Part shown: positions 25,169 to 33,144 of the stretch, piece after piece
How positions within the stretch are numbered: the first letter of the stretch is position 1
Layout of the letters: the number at the start of each line of letters is the position of its first letter
Assembly: GCA_965178525.1 (NCBI GenBank)
Contig: CBCXVS010000033.1
Coordinates: 1-36,071 of the forward strand
Direction: 5' to 3'
Length of the DNA: 36,071 nucleotides
Source: CBCXVS01 sp965178525
Lineage (GTDB): Bacteria > Tectomicrobia > Entotheonellia > Entotheonellales > Entotheonellaceae
Notes under the pieces: generated by a model
Database searches by the model: none
Told to the model about the DNA's origin: nothing
What the model saw: only the letters and a program-made list of their open reading frames with translations
Made by a program: the position numbers and the translations under genes

Positions 25169-27142
25169 TCAGGCCGTCTGGTGAATCGCCACATCAATAT
25201 ATCGATCCGCATCCTCCGGCAGTAGCAATTTCTCTTCCAGGAGCTGTTGTACCGCCAGGACGACGCAGCGCACGTAGTCCGCGTGCGACCGATACCGCTC
25301 CGCTAGCGCGCGGCGCGTATCCCGACGGTCCCAGCAGGCAGAGGCCGTGGGCGCAAAAGGGATATAGCTCCCGACGATGCTGTACATGGCCTGGCTGCCG
25401 TAGCCTGCCGCCCGTAAATTCCACCCCGTATAGGTGGCGCGTGGCGCCATAACATCCGGCGTGCGAATGCCCGGAACGTCATTGCCATCGGCATCGACAC
25501 GCGGCAGCAGCACCGCATATTCTTGCGTCGTATCAACCCGAGGCGGCTCGTGGGTGATATGGCCTGTGGCAAAATCCGGCCTGTAATCCTGGAGAAAGAG
25601 GCGGTTGGGCTCCATGGGGCATGCGACCCCGTCAATAGGCGGAAAGGTGCGGTGCACGGTCTGCACCGGCACCAGCGTATCGTCGGCTCGCATTGGCATG
25701 CGGCTCGCCGGAGGTGGAGCGCCATCCGTGGCCCAGCCGTCGAGCGCATCGAGCAAGGCTCGCAGGATGGGAGAGGTGTTGAGCGGGTTGGAGAGGCATT
25801 GGTAGTTGCCTGTTTCGGGTGGGTTGTTGGGGGCGGCATGATGCTGCGAGCTGGCAAATAAATAGATACGGGTTTGGGGATGGTCCGGCAGATCGAGGCC
25901 AAAGGCGTCGGTGTGTACGAGCGACCCCCGCCGTTGCCAATATTCCGAGGCCGTTTGGGTATGCATGATCAGGGGATCGGTTGGCGGCCGCTTCAGAATG
26001 GCATCGGTCTGCCCATTCCAGGGATCCGTGCTCCGGGCATAGGCAAACGGAAATTGATCGGAGGCATAGAGATGGTTTTCATGCTGACGCGGATAGCGGT
26101 CGGGCTGGGCAAAGCGATAGTTTAACGCCAGACGCCCGGCGCCCGTGACGTGCGGCCAGACGCCATCGAAAACGCGGTGCTCTTGGGCCTCACGGTTCCA
26201 GCCGCGATAGACGAATTCCCGCAGAAACCGCCCACTCTGCGAGCGCCCCCAGGCATATGCCTTTTCAATTGAGACCTCGGCCTCACGCAAGGGATTGGGC
26301 ACACCCGCGGCATCGTGCTCGCCGTAGCGCAAGAAGCCGACCAGATCCCGCACAACTGCAAAGCCTAAACCGAGAACGAGCGGCGCGGTAGCCGTATAGA
26401 TGAGTTCGTAAATCCACCCCGGCCGAAATCCCTCCGCAAGGTAACAATGCGTGTCCGACGGCACGGCCGCGCCCGGCCCTTCCACCGTGGCAAACTGCCA
26501 TGCGGATGGCGAAATGGGCTGACGCGTATCCCGTTCGTATTCCCGACATGTCAGCGTCGCGGTTGTCGTGTCCAGCGTCACGGCGGGATAACTGCGGGTA
26601 TAGGCGTTGCCACTCAAAGGCAGGGAAACGATATCTGGTGTGTCCACGATGAATTCCGCGCGCACACGCCCCTGTATCGGCCCATCCTGCCCCATGGCCA
26701 CGGGTAAGCGCATGGTCATGCGGCCGTCTCCAGCCAGGATATCGCCTTGCCAGCCGCACCAGAGAATCGCGTAGCCCCGCCGCATTAAAAAACCATTGCC
26801 GGCATGTTCGAGGCTGTGGGGCGTATTACTATGAGGCGCATCGTTGAAAAACTGCACCAGGCGTTTGTTGCCGCGATTCACCACATCGTAGAACAAGCGC
26901 CGGTTGCCCCGCGCCAAGTCAACTGGCTTCAGGAGCGCAAACGTCGTCTCGTATGTCACTCGGCCAGCCGTATCCCTCGGAGCATGGGGGAGGTCGACGA
27001 TATCTTGGTACCGTGGCGACGTGGCACCGATGGCAAAGGTCACGCGCCCGGTGAGGTGCTCATATGGGCCGACCTCTGCAAAGCTCGCCCCTTCGGCAAA
27101 GGGTTCGCGTGTGTCAATATGTAGATAGAGCTGGGTTGGCAT
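25169..27142 (-). CDS. Large alpha/beta hydrolase of the Abhydrolase_10 (PF20091) type
   Basis: A 657-residue protein. The nucleophile elbow 'GRSQSGRFLREFVY' lies near residue 300 and the upstream strand 'RGYAILWCGWQGD' near 125. Both are typical of the 'alpha/beta hydrolase domain' proteins in which the catalytic serine sits in G-x-S-Q-S-G. Other family-like stretches are 'VVNRGNKRLVQFFNDAP' and 'DGVWPHVTGAGRLALNYRF'. These proteins are seen in soil and marine bacteria with oxidative catabolism. The substrate is not known and no signal peptide is visible. AAGGAG lies nine bases before ATG 27142. Downstream are the VOC and decarboxylase-like genes; 33 bp upstream is a small unknown gene. The length is as expected for the family. 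Confidence 0.82.
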   Translation of the reverse strand: MPTQLYLHIDTREPFAEGASFAEVGPYEHLTGRVTFAIGATSPRYQDIVDLPHAPRDTAGRVTYETTFALLKPVDLARGNRRLFYDVVNRGNKRLVQFFNDAPHSNTPHSLEHAGNGFLMRRGYAILWCGWQGDILAGDGRMTMRLPVAMGQDGPIQGRVRAEFIVDTPDIVSLPLSGNAYTRSYPAVTLDTTTATLTCREYERDTRQPISPSAWQFATVEGPGAAVPSDTHCYLAEGFRPGWIYELIYTATAPLVLGLGFAVVRDLVGFLRYGEHDAAGVPNPLREAEVSIEKAYAWGRSQSGRFLREFVYRGWNREAQEHRVFDGVWPHVTGAGRLALNYRFAQPDRYPRQHENHLYASDQFPFAYARSTDPWNGQTDAILKRPPTDPLIMHTQTASEYWQRRGSLVHTDAFGLDLPDHPQTRIYLFASSQHHAAPNNPPETGNYQCLSNPLNTSPILRALLDALDGWATDGAPPPASRMPMRADDTLVPVQTVHRTFPPIDGVACPMEPNRLFLQDYRPDFATGHITHEPPRVDTTQEYAVLLPRVDADGNDVPGIRTPDVMAPRATYTGWNLRAAGYGSQAMYSIVGSYIPFAPTASACWDRRDTRRALAERYRSHADYVRCVVLAVQQLLEEKLLLPEDADRYIDVAIHQTA

Positions 27143-27175
27143 AAAGCATCGACTCCTTCATCCAGGCTTAGAGCT

Positions 27176-27550
27176 TTACCCATGCTCTTCCCGGAGCTTC
27201 TCGTGCAGCCAAGGATTCCATACGTCCCGCTTTTGTCCCTGGATAGTCAGAATGGTTCCAAGAGCCTCATTTATGCGTTTGAGAAGACGATAGGAATAAA
27301 AATATAGATCATCATCCCACCCCCAACGCTCTGTGATCACCTCTATCATGACGTTGCACTCTCCTTCTTCGATATGGATGCGCACTTGATTCTCATGCGT
27401 AGAGAGTTCTTGTTCGAGCTCAGAGATGACAAGCGGTTGCGAAACAGGAGATTTCAAGACGATGTCCCAACGTCTTCTCCATCTGCCATTGGAGGTCTCC
27501 TCCAACTTTGGCCAATTGTGTACAACAATAGCTTTTGGCCCCCAGCTCAT
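27176..27550 (-). CDS. Small protein of unknown function
   Basis: About 124 residues, no family recognised. It is rich in tryptophan and charged residues. Alternating segments ('WDIVLKSPVSQPLVISELEQ', 'NQVRIHIEEGECNVMIEV', 'DLYFYSYRLLKRINEALGTI') suggest a mixed alpha/beta fold. There is no signal peptide or transmembrane segment. Two starts are possible in 'atgagcatg': GGAG lies six bases before the second (27550), while the first (27556) touches it. It sits between a HugZ-like gene and the large hydrolase gene in the same direction. Base composition is lower in GC than both neighbours, and codon use looks foreign, so it may have been inserted. Confidence 0.6.
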   Translation of the reverse strand: MSWGPKAIVVHNWPKLEETSNGRWRRRWDIVLKSPVSQPLVISELEQELSTHENQVRIHIEEGECNVMIEVITERWGWDDDLYFYSYRLLKRINEALGTILTIQGQKRDVWNPWLHEKLREEHG

Positions 27551-27613
27551 GCTCATCTCCGTCCAAAAGGGTCAACGATCCGGCGTGTTGCGATGGTCGT
27601 GGGATAAGCCGAG

Positions 27614-28402
27614 TCATCGTGAGGCAAGCGCCTCGCGCGCTTGCCGGACCATGTCCGCTAAGACTTTCCTGACCTCATTTCCATCGCGGGCCTCGTGGAT
27701 GAATGGCAATCTGATGCCCTGCAGCTCATCCTGACGTTTCACCTGCAGGTGAAACCCCAGGCGATCCACTGCCGTCATGGTGGCGGTTTCGCCCGGACAT
27801 GCGCCAAAGTGTTGCGCCAGCAATATCAAGGATTCCGCATGATCGTCGTTCATATGCTGCAGAATACTCGCAGCAATGTCGGCAAGTGGGTCAACTTCTG
27901 CTTGGTAATAGTCTGCCACTGCCACCCAGCCCATCCCCCCAAAGCCCCCGACGAAGTAGGTATCCGTAATCTCCATGCGATAAAAAGCAAAGTCGCCAAA
28001 ATCCACCCAAAAGCTGACGTTGGCATGGCGCTGCAGATAGCGTTTGCGCACCTGTGCGACATCCTCCTCCGGAACGCGAGTGACTGTGCCCATGAGCGTC
28101 ATCCGCGCCGTCCCCAATGGGTCGTCATCCGTGTCCAGCTGTGTAATCAACAGACTGGCTCTGGGATCCCGCAGCAGGTTCTGCGTATGCATCGCCATGG
28201 TGCTGATCAGAAAGGTTGGGCGTCCCTGATCATCCAATCCGTAGGGCATAACCGACCCAAACGGCCAATCCGGATGTTTTTGCGACAGCGTCGATAGGCT
28301 CCCGACTTTCGCCAGATACACCAACGTATGGGCCCGCTCAGCCAGCGAAGGCTCCACCATGGCTGTCGGCGTGCTCTCTGTACCCGTATGTCCATGTGAC
28401 AT
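27614..28402 (-). CDS. HugZ-like split-barrel flavin/heme protein (PPOX plus DUF2470)
   Basis: A 262-residue protein with two domains. Residues 20-165 form a pyridoxamine-5'-phosphate-oxidase-like split barrel ('GSLSTLSQKHPDWPFGSVMP', 'LLRDPRASLLITQ', 'RMTLMGTVTRVPEED'). The C-terminal part ('ILQHMNDDHAESLILLAQHF') is the DUF2470 module found in HugZ and related heme-utilisation proteins. Such proteins bind FMN, heme or F420-like cofactors; heme degradation is established for HugZ only. GGAGAAA precedes ATG 28402. The gene follows yejA closely (40 bp) and may be transcribed with the yej genes. Just upstream lies a short tract resembling the window's ggactga repeats. Confidence 0.82.
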   Translation of the reverse strand: MSHGHTGTESTPTAMVEPSLAERAHTLVYLAKVGSLSTLSQKHPDWPFGSVMPYGLDDQGRPTFLISTMAMHTQNLLRDPRASLLITQLDTDDDPLGTARMTLMGTVTRVPEEDVAQVRKRYLQRHANVSFWVDFGDFAFYRMEITDTYFVGGFGGMGWVAVADYYQAEVDPLADIAASILQHMNDDHAESLILLAQHFGACPGETATMTAVDRLGFHLQVKRQDELQGIRLPFIHEARDGNEVRKVLADMVRQAREALASR

Positions 28403-28442
28403 GACTATTTCTCCTGCTCCGTCCTCTTTTCCTACTCAGTCC

Positions 28443-30284
28443 TCATTTCACCGCGCGCTTGCGTTCGTCCAGGCTGCCTGCCAGCGCTGGATCGATCCAC
28501 CAGGTTTGCACGCCGAGACTATATTTGGGCTGGATGGCAGGGGAGCGGAACTTGTCCCAATACGCCACGCGGTAGGCTGAGATATGCCATTGCGGAATAA
28601 CATAATAATTCCACAGCAGCACGCGGTCCAGCGCCCGGGTGCGGTGGATGAGGCTGTCACGGTCCGGCGCCGAAATCACGAGGTCGATCAACGCATCGAC
28701 CACAGGATGCTTGATGCCGGCCAAATTTCGGCTGCCCTGTATATCGGCTGTTTTGGAACCCCAGAAATCGCGCTGCTCATTGCCCGGGGATAAGGATTGC
28801 CTCCAGGTGGTGATCGTCATATCGAAATCGTAGGTATCCAGCCGGCGCTGATATTGGGCTGTATCGACCGTACGTACCGTGGCCTCGACGCCCAGCCGTT
28901 TCAAGTTTTTGGTGAACGGCAGGACGATGCGTTCAAAACTCGGTTGCACCAAGAGGATTTCAAAACGCATGACCGTTCCGGTTGCCACCTGGGTGAGCGT
29001 GTTGTTGCGAACATCCCATCCGGCGTTTTTGAGCAATCGCAGAGCCTGGCGCAGATTGCCGCGGATATGGCCGGTTCCCTCTGTCTTGGGCGCCACAAAG
29101 GCTTCGGTGAACACGGCCTCCGGTATTTGGACGCGATACGGATGCAAGATGGCCAATTCAGCTTCGCTTGGCAAGCCGCTGGAGGCGAGTTCGGAATTGG
29201 AAAAGTAGCTCGTCGTGCGTTTATAGGCGCCATAAAAGAGATTGGTGTTGGTCCATTCAAAATCGAAAACATAACTCAAGGCCAGGCGCACCTGGGGGTC
29301 TTGAAAGATCGGACGCCGGGTATTGAAAATAAATGCCTGCATCCCTTGCGGATTCTCGTGTGGAATCTCGCGCTTGACGATCACCCCGGCCTCCACGGCG
29401 GGGATATTGTATCCTGTGGCCCATTCCTTCGCGGTGTTTTCGTTAAAAAAATCGATCTCGCCGGCCTTGAACGCCTCGCGGCTCACCGCACGATCTTTGT
29501 AGTAGTCGTAGCGTACGACGTCGAAGTTATCCTGCCCAATGTGCACCGGAAGATGGTTGCCCCAGTAGTTCGGGTCGCGTTCATACGTAATCGAGCGTCC
29601 GGGCTCCACGCTTTTAATCTTGTACGGGCCACTGCCGAGCGGCGGTTCCAGCGTCGTCGCGGCAAAGTCCCGTCCCTCCCAATAATGTTTGGGCAACACC
29701 GGTATTTCGCCTGTAATGAGGGGCAGTTCACGATTGGGTGGGCCGCTGAACGAAAACTTGACGGTGCGGTCACCCACCTTTTCCGCCTTGGCGACATTAG
29801 CGTAGTAGGAACGAAAGAACGGATGGCCCTGCGTCTTCAGGGTGTCGAACGACCAGATGACATCCTCGACAGTCACGGGTTTACCATCATGCCAACGGGC
29901 TTCGGGACGCAGCGTGAAAGCGACCCAGGAGCGATCTTCCGGCCATTCGATCGTTTCTGCCAGCAGGCCGTAACGCGCAAATGCTTCGTCCAAAGACCCC
30001 GTTGTAAGCGTCTCGAACAGCTGCCCGATACCGGCAGCGGAGCGCCCCTTCAAAATGAACGGGTTTAAATTGTCGAAGCTGCCAAAAGCGCCATAGACGA
30101 TTTTGCCACCTTTGGGCGCCTTGGGATTGACATAGTCAAAATGGGGGAAGTCCGGGCCATACTTGGGTTGCCCATGCATGGCCATGGCGTGGGTGCGGTG
30201 CACCGGGTTGTCCGCTGCCACCGCGATGGCCCATGGCAAGACCGCCACACTCAGGGTCGCGAGGCGTATCCACCATCTGTTCAT
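28443..30284 (-). CDS. yejA: Peptide ABC transporter substrate-binding protein YejA
   Basis: A 613-residue family-5 solute-binding protein. It has a signal peptide ('LATLSVAVLPWAIAVAA', cleaved near residue 24) and the YejA opening 'MAMHGQPKYGPDFPHFDYVN' followed by 'PKGGKIVYGAFGSFDNLNPF'. Later blocks 'PEARWHDGKPVTVEDV' and 'QGMQAFIFNTRRP' match the family. In E. coli YejABEF imports microcin C and peptides. The start is ATG 30284 with CAGGAGGG before it; longer in-frame readings have no such site. In E. coli yejA comes first; here it is last, after yejF, behind its own leader with a terminator-like hairpin (30285-30353), so its level may be set apart from the channel and ATPase. No lipobox is seen, so the protein is probably free in the periplasm. 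Confidence 0.9.
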   Translation of the reverse strand: MNRWWIRLATLSVAVLPWAIAVAADNPVHRTHAMAMHGQPKYGPDFPHFDYVNPKAPKGGKIVYGAFGSFDNLNPFILKGRSAAGIGQLFETLTTGSLDEAFARYGLLAETIEWPEDRSWVAFTLRPEARWHDGKPVTVEDVIWSFDTLKTQGHPFFRSYYANVAKAEKVGDRTVKFSFSGPPNRELPLITGEIPVLPKHYWEGRDFAATTLEPPLGSGPYKIKSVEPGRSITYERDPNYWGNHLPVHIGQDNFDVVRYDYYKDRAVSREAFKAGEIDFFNENTAKEWATGYNIPAVEAGVIVKREIPHENPQGMQAFIFNTRRPIFQDPQVRLALSYVFDFEWTNTNLFYGAYKRTTSYFSNSELASSGLPSEAELAILHPYRVQIPEAVFTEAFVAPKTEGTGHIRGNLRQALRLLKNAGWDVRNNTLTQVATGTVMRFEILLVQPSFERIVLPFTKNLKRLGVEATVRTVDTAQYQRRLDTYDFDMTITTWRQSLSPGNEQRDFWGSKTADIQGSRNLAGIKHPVVDALIDLVISAPDRDSLIHRTRALDRVLLWNYYVIPQWHISAYRVAYWDKFRSPAIQPKYSLGVQTWWIDPALAGSLDERKRAVK

Positions 30285-30353
30285 ACATGCCCTCCTGAAA
30301 AAAGGACTGAGGACTGAGGACTGAGTCAAAGACGTTTTTCCTCAGTTCCGGGC
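30285..30353 (-). promoter_or_regulatory. Leader with terminator-like hairpin, copy B, before yejA
   Basis: On the minus strand CTGAGGA (30339-30345) can pair with either of two TCCTCAG units in the (ggactga)3 tract (30304-30324). A run of six T (30298-30303) and the yejA ribosome-binding site follow. The element is similar in order and sequence to the leader at 6127-6189. It lies in the 110-bp gap between yejF and yejA, a place where an attenuator would separate expression of the binding protein from the rest. Function is inferred. Confidence 0.5.
30304..30324 (+). repeat. Heptanucleotide repeat (ggactga)3
   Basis: Three perfect copies at 30304-30310, 30311-30317 and 30318-30324. They form part of the yejA leader. 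Single or partial copies of the same unit (as tcagtcc) occur at 6155-6168 and near 28434-28442. Confidence 0.9.
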
Positions 30354-30394
30354 GCCGTCGGTGCGGCATGACGACTCCTTGGCAGACGTCCGAT

Positions 30395-32038
30395 TTAGCT
30401 CTTGCGCGGTACCTGATCATCCGTCACCGCAACATCAGACTCGGTTTCTAGGGCAAACGAAGCCGCCATCAGCGTTTTGGTATACGCCTCCTGCGGATGC
30501 TCGAAGATGGCCTCGGTAGGGCCTTGTTCCACCACCTGACCCTGGTGCATCACCACGATATAATTGGCCATGGTGCGCACGACCTTTAAATCGTGGCTGA
30601 TAAAGAGATACGCCAGTTGGTAATCGCGCTGGAGTTGGCGGAGCAAGTCCAGAATCTGGGCTTGTACACTGACGTCCAGAGACGAGGTCGGCTCATCCAG
30701 TACGATGAAGTCCGGCTTGAGCACCAAGGCCCGGGCGATGGCGACGCGCTGCCGCTGGCCGCCAGAAAATTCATGCGGGTAGCGGTGACGGCTATCGGGG
30801 TCGAGCCCGACCTCCTGCAGCACCTCGATGATCCGCGTCTCGCGTTCTGCTGGCGTGCTCACGAGTTGATGGACTTTGAGGCCCTCTTCGATGATCTGAC
30901 CAATTGACATACGTGGGCTCAGGCTGCCGAACGGATCTTGAAAAATCATCTGCATTTGCCGGCGCAGCGGCCGCACCGCACGGGATTTGAGGCCTTGAAT
31001 CCAGGTATCTTTAAAGACAATCGCTCCCTGCGAGGCGATGAGACGTAAGAGCGCCAGCCCGAGTGTGGTCTTGCCGGAGCCGGATTCTCCCACCACGCCA
31101 ATCGTTTGGCCGGCATGCACCGTCAGAGTCAGGCCATCTACCGCTTTGACGTAATCCAGGGTACGGCGGAGAATACCGGCTTTGATGGGATACCAGACTT
31201 TGAGGTCCTCGGTCCGGATCAGCGGATGCACACCCGGCACAGGCGGGGCCGTGCCACGCGGTTCCGCATCGATGAGACGGCGCGTGTACGGGTGGGATGG
31301 GATCTCGAAGATGCGCTGCATGGGGCCGGTCTCAACGATCTCACCGTGTTGCATGACACCGATCCGATCAGCCATCTTACGGACCACCGTCAGATCATGC
31401 GTAATGAAGAGTAGCGCCATGTTGAACTGGCGCTGCAGCGCTTTCACGAGCTGCAGAATTTGCGCTTGAATAGTCACATCGAGTGCTGTTGTCGGTTCGT
31501 CAGCGATGAGCATATCCGGCTCATTGGCCAGGGCCATCGCAATCATGACGCGCTGGCGCTGGCCCCCGGAGAGTTCATGCGGCAACGCCGTCAGCCGTTT
31601 TTCCGCTTCCGCCAGTCCGACCAGATGCAGGAGTTCGAGCGTCCGCTCACGGGCCTGGTCTTTCACCATGCCTTTATGCAGACGCAACGTCTCACCGAGT
31701 TGCTTGGCAATCGTATGCAACGGATTAAGAGACGTCATCGGCTCCTGAAACACCATGGCGACCCGATTGCCGCGCACCGCACGCATGGCCGGCCGTGACG
31801 CGCCAACGAGTTCCTGCCCGTCGAGCCGAATGCTGCCGGTCGGATGCGATGCGGTCGGATACGGCAGAAGTTGCAAAATACTGAGCGCCGTGACCGACTT
31901 GCCCGAGCCCGATTCGCCCACGAGCGCCAGCGTCTCGCCCCGCTCCAGCGTAAAGGAAACGTGCTTGACCGCGTGCACCGTCCCGAATTCGGTGGCAAAG
32001 TCTACCGACAAATCCTGCACATCCAACAATGGCGTCAT
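30395..32038 (-). CDS. yejF: Peptide ABC transporter dual ATPase YejF
   Basis: A 547-residue protein with two ABC ATPase domains in tandem. First domain: Walker A 'GESGSGKS' near residue 40, signature 'LSGGQRQR', Walker B 'MLIADEPTTALDV'. Second domain: Walker A 'GESGSGKT' near residue 320, signature 'FSGGQRQR', Walker B 'FIVLDEPTSSLDV'. This fused DppD/DppF-like layout is that of YejF (E. coli, 529 residues). It powers uptake through YejB-YejE at the inner membrane. A short linker with 'HPLIRTEDLKVWYPIKAG' joins the halves. All key residues are present. Only a weak purine-rich site precedes ATG 32038. Between it and yejE is an 83-bp gap with a 7-bp tandem repeat. Confidence 0.92.
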   Translation of the reverse strand: MTPLLDVQDLSVDFATEFGTVHAVKHVSFTLERGETLALVGESGSGKSVTALSILQLLPYPTASHPTGSIRLDGQELVGASRPAMRAVRGNRVAMVFQEPMTSLNPLHTIAKQLGETLRLHKGMVKDQARERTLELLHLVGLAEAEKRLTALPHELSGGQRQRVMIAMALANEPDMLIADEPTTALDVTIQAQILQLVKALQRQFNMALLFITHDLTVVRKMADRIGVMQHGEIVETGPMQRIFEIPSHPYTRRLIDAEPRGTAPPVPGVHPLIRTEDLKVWYPIKAGILRRTLDYVKAVDGLTLTVHAGQTIGVVGESGSGKTTLGLALLRLIASQGAIVFKDTWIQGLKSRAVRPLRRQMQMIFQDPFGSLSPRMSIGQIIEEGLKVHQLVSTPAERETRIIEVLQEVGLDPDSRHRYPHEFSGGQRQRVAIARALVLKPDFIVLDEPTSSLDVSVQAQILDLLRQLQRDYQLAYLFISHDLKVVRTMANYIVVMHQGQVVEQGPTEAIFEHPQEAYTKTLMAASFALETESDVAVTDDQVPRKS

Positions 32039-32084
32039 AGCTCTATTTCCAACACTACCATTCTTCTACTCTTTTTCTTCCATT

Positions 32085-32112
32085 CCGCATTCCGCATTCC
32101 GCATTCCACATT
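32085..32112 (+). repeat. Heptanucleotide repeat (ccgcatt)3 plus a variant
   Basis: Three perfect copies of ccgcatt at 32085-32105, then ccacatt at 32106-32112. It is the reverse complement of the aatgcgg repeat at 5949-5983, and read along the yej transcript it has the same sense as that copy has along its transcript. It lies in the gap between yejE and yejF. Confidence 0.9.
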
Positions 32113-32121
32113 TTATGAGGC

Positions 32122-33141
32122 TCAACGAGCCACAAATGTCTTGCGGGGATCAAAGGCATCGCGCACGGCTTCCCCGGTAAAGATGAGTAAAATCAGCATG
32201 GCCGCAAGGGTGCAAAAACTGGTGAGTCCAAGCCAGGGCGCATGGAGATTATTCCGGCCCTGCGTCACCATTTCGCCTAGCGAAGGCGAACCGGGTGGCA
32301 AGCCAAAACCGAGGAAGTCGAGCGCCGTGAGGGACGTGATGGCGCCGCTCAAGCTAAACGGCAAAAAGGTAATCGTGGCCACCATGGCGTTGGGCAGCAC
32401 ATGGCGAAACATAATCACCAGGTTCGACACGCCGAGCCCACGGGCCGCCCGGACAAAATCGAAGTTGCGCGCCCGCAGAAATTCCGCCCGCACCACGCCC
32501 ACGTAGCCCATCCAACTGAACAACAGCAAAATACCCAACAACCACCAGAAGTTCGGCTGTACGACGCTGGCCAGAATGATGAGCAGATAGAGGGTGGGCA
32601 TGGACGACCAAATTTCCAAAAAGCGCTGGCTGATCAGATCGATCCAGCCCCCGAAAAACCCCTGCACGGCGCCGGCCGAGACCCCGATGATCATCGAGAC
32701 AAACGCCAAAATGAGCCCAAATAAGACCGAAATGCGAAACCCATAGATGAGGCGGGCGATCACATCACGGCTATGATCGTCCGTACCCAGCCAGTTGTCT
32801 TGCGACGGTGGCGCCGGCACCCGGCGGTCGTACACCACCGTATCATACGAGTACGGGATAGGCGGCCACACCATCCAGCCCTTTTCTTGAATCAGCTCGG
32901 CCACGTACGGGTCACGATAGTCGGCTTCGGTGGGTAATTCCCCGCCAAAGCGGGCATCGGGGTAGGAGACGAACACCGGAAACAGGAACGCGCCGTCAAA
33001 CGAGATCACGAGCGGCTTATCATTCGCGATAAACTCCGCAAAGAGACTGATAAAAAATAGGATGCCAAAAATCCACAAGGAGAAAAAGCCCCGCCGGTTC
33101 GCTTTGAAATTGGCCCATCGACGGCGATTCAAAGGGGACAT
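32122..33141 (-). CDS. yejE: Peptide ABC transporter permease YejE
   Basis: A 339-residue inner-membrane permease. The N-terminus 'RRWANFKANRRGFFSLWIF' and the block 'FAEFIANDKPLVISFDGA' closely match YejE. A long periplasmic loop (residues 45-130) precedes 'QDNWLGTDDHSRDVIARLIY', the standard DppC-type motif, and five more transmembrane helices. The EAA coupling loop is 'RAARGLGVSNLVIMFRHVLP'. It pairs with YejB as the channel. A GGAGG site inside the end of yejB precedes ATG 33141, and only three bases separate the two genes, so they are translationally coupled. All features look intact. The C-terminal 'GEAVRDAFDPR' is the usual family ending. Confidence 0.92.
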   Translation of the reverse strand: MSPLNRRRWANFKANRRGFFSLWIFGILFFISLFAEFIANDKPLVISFDGAFLFPVFVSYPDARFGGELPTEADYRDPYVAELIQEKGWMVWPPIPYSYDTVVYDRRVPAPPSQDNWLGTDDHSRDVIARLIYGFRISVLFGLILAFVSMIIGVSAGAVQGFFGGWIDLISQRFLEIWSSMPTLYLLIILASVVQPNFWWLLGILLLFSWMGYVGVVRAEFLRARNFDFVRAARGLGVSNLVIMFRHVLPNAMVATITFLPFSLSGAITSLTALDFLGFGLPPGSPSLGEMVTQGRNNLHAPWLGLTSFCTLAAMLILLIFTGEAVRDAFDPRKTFVAR

Positions 33142-33144
33142 GAC

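Noticed and set aside
28797..30068. Plus-strand 423-codon ORF
   Set aside because: It is antisense to yejA, which has strong family matches. The translated product is low-information and has no family pattern.
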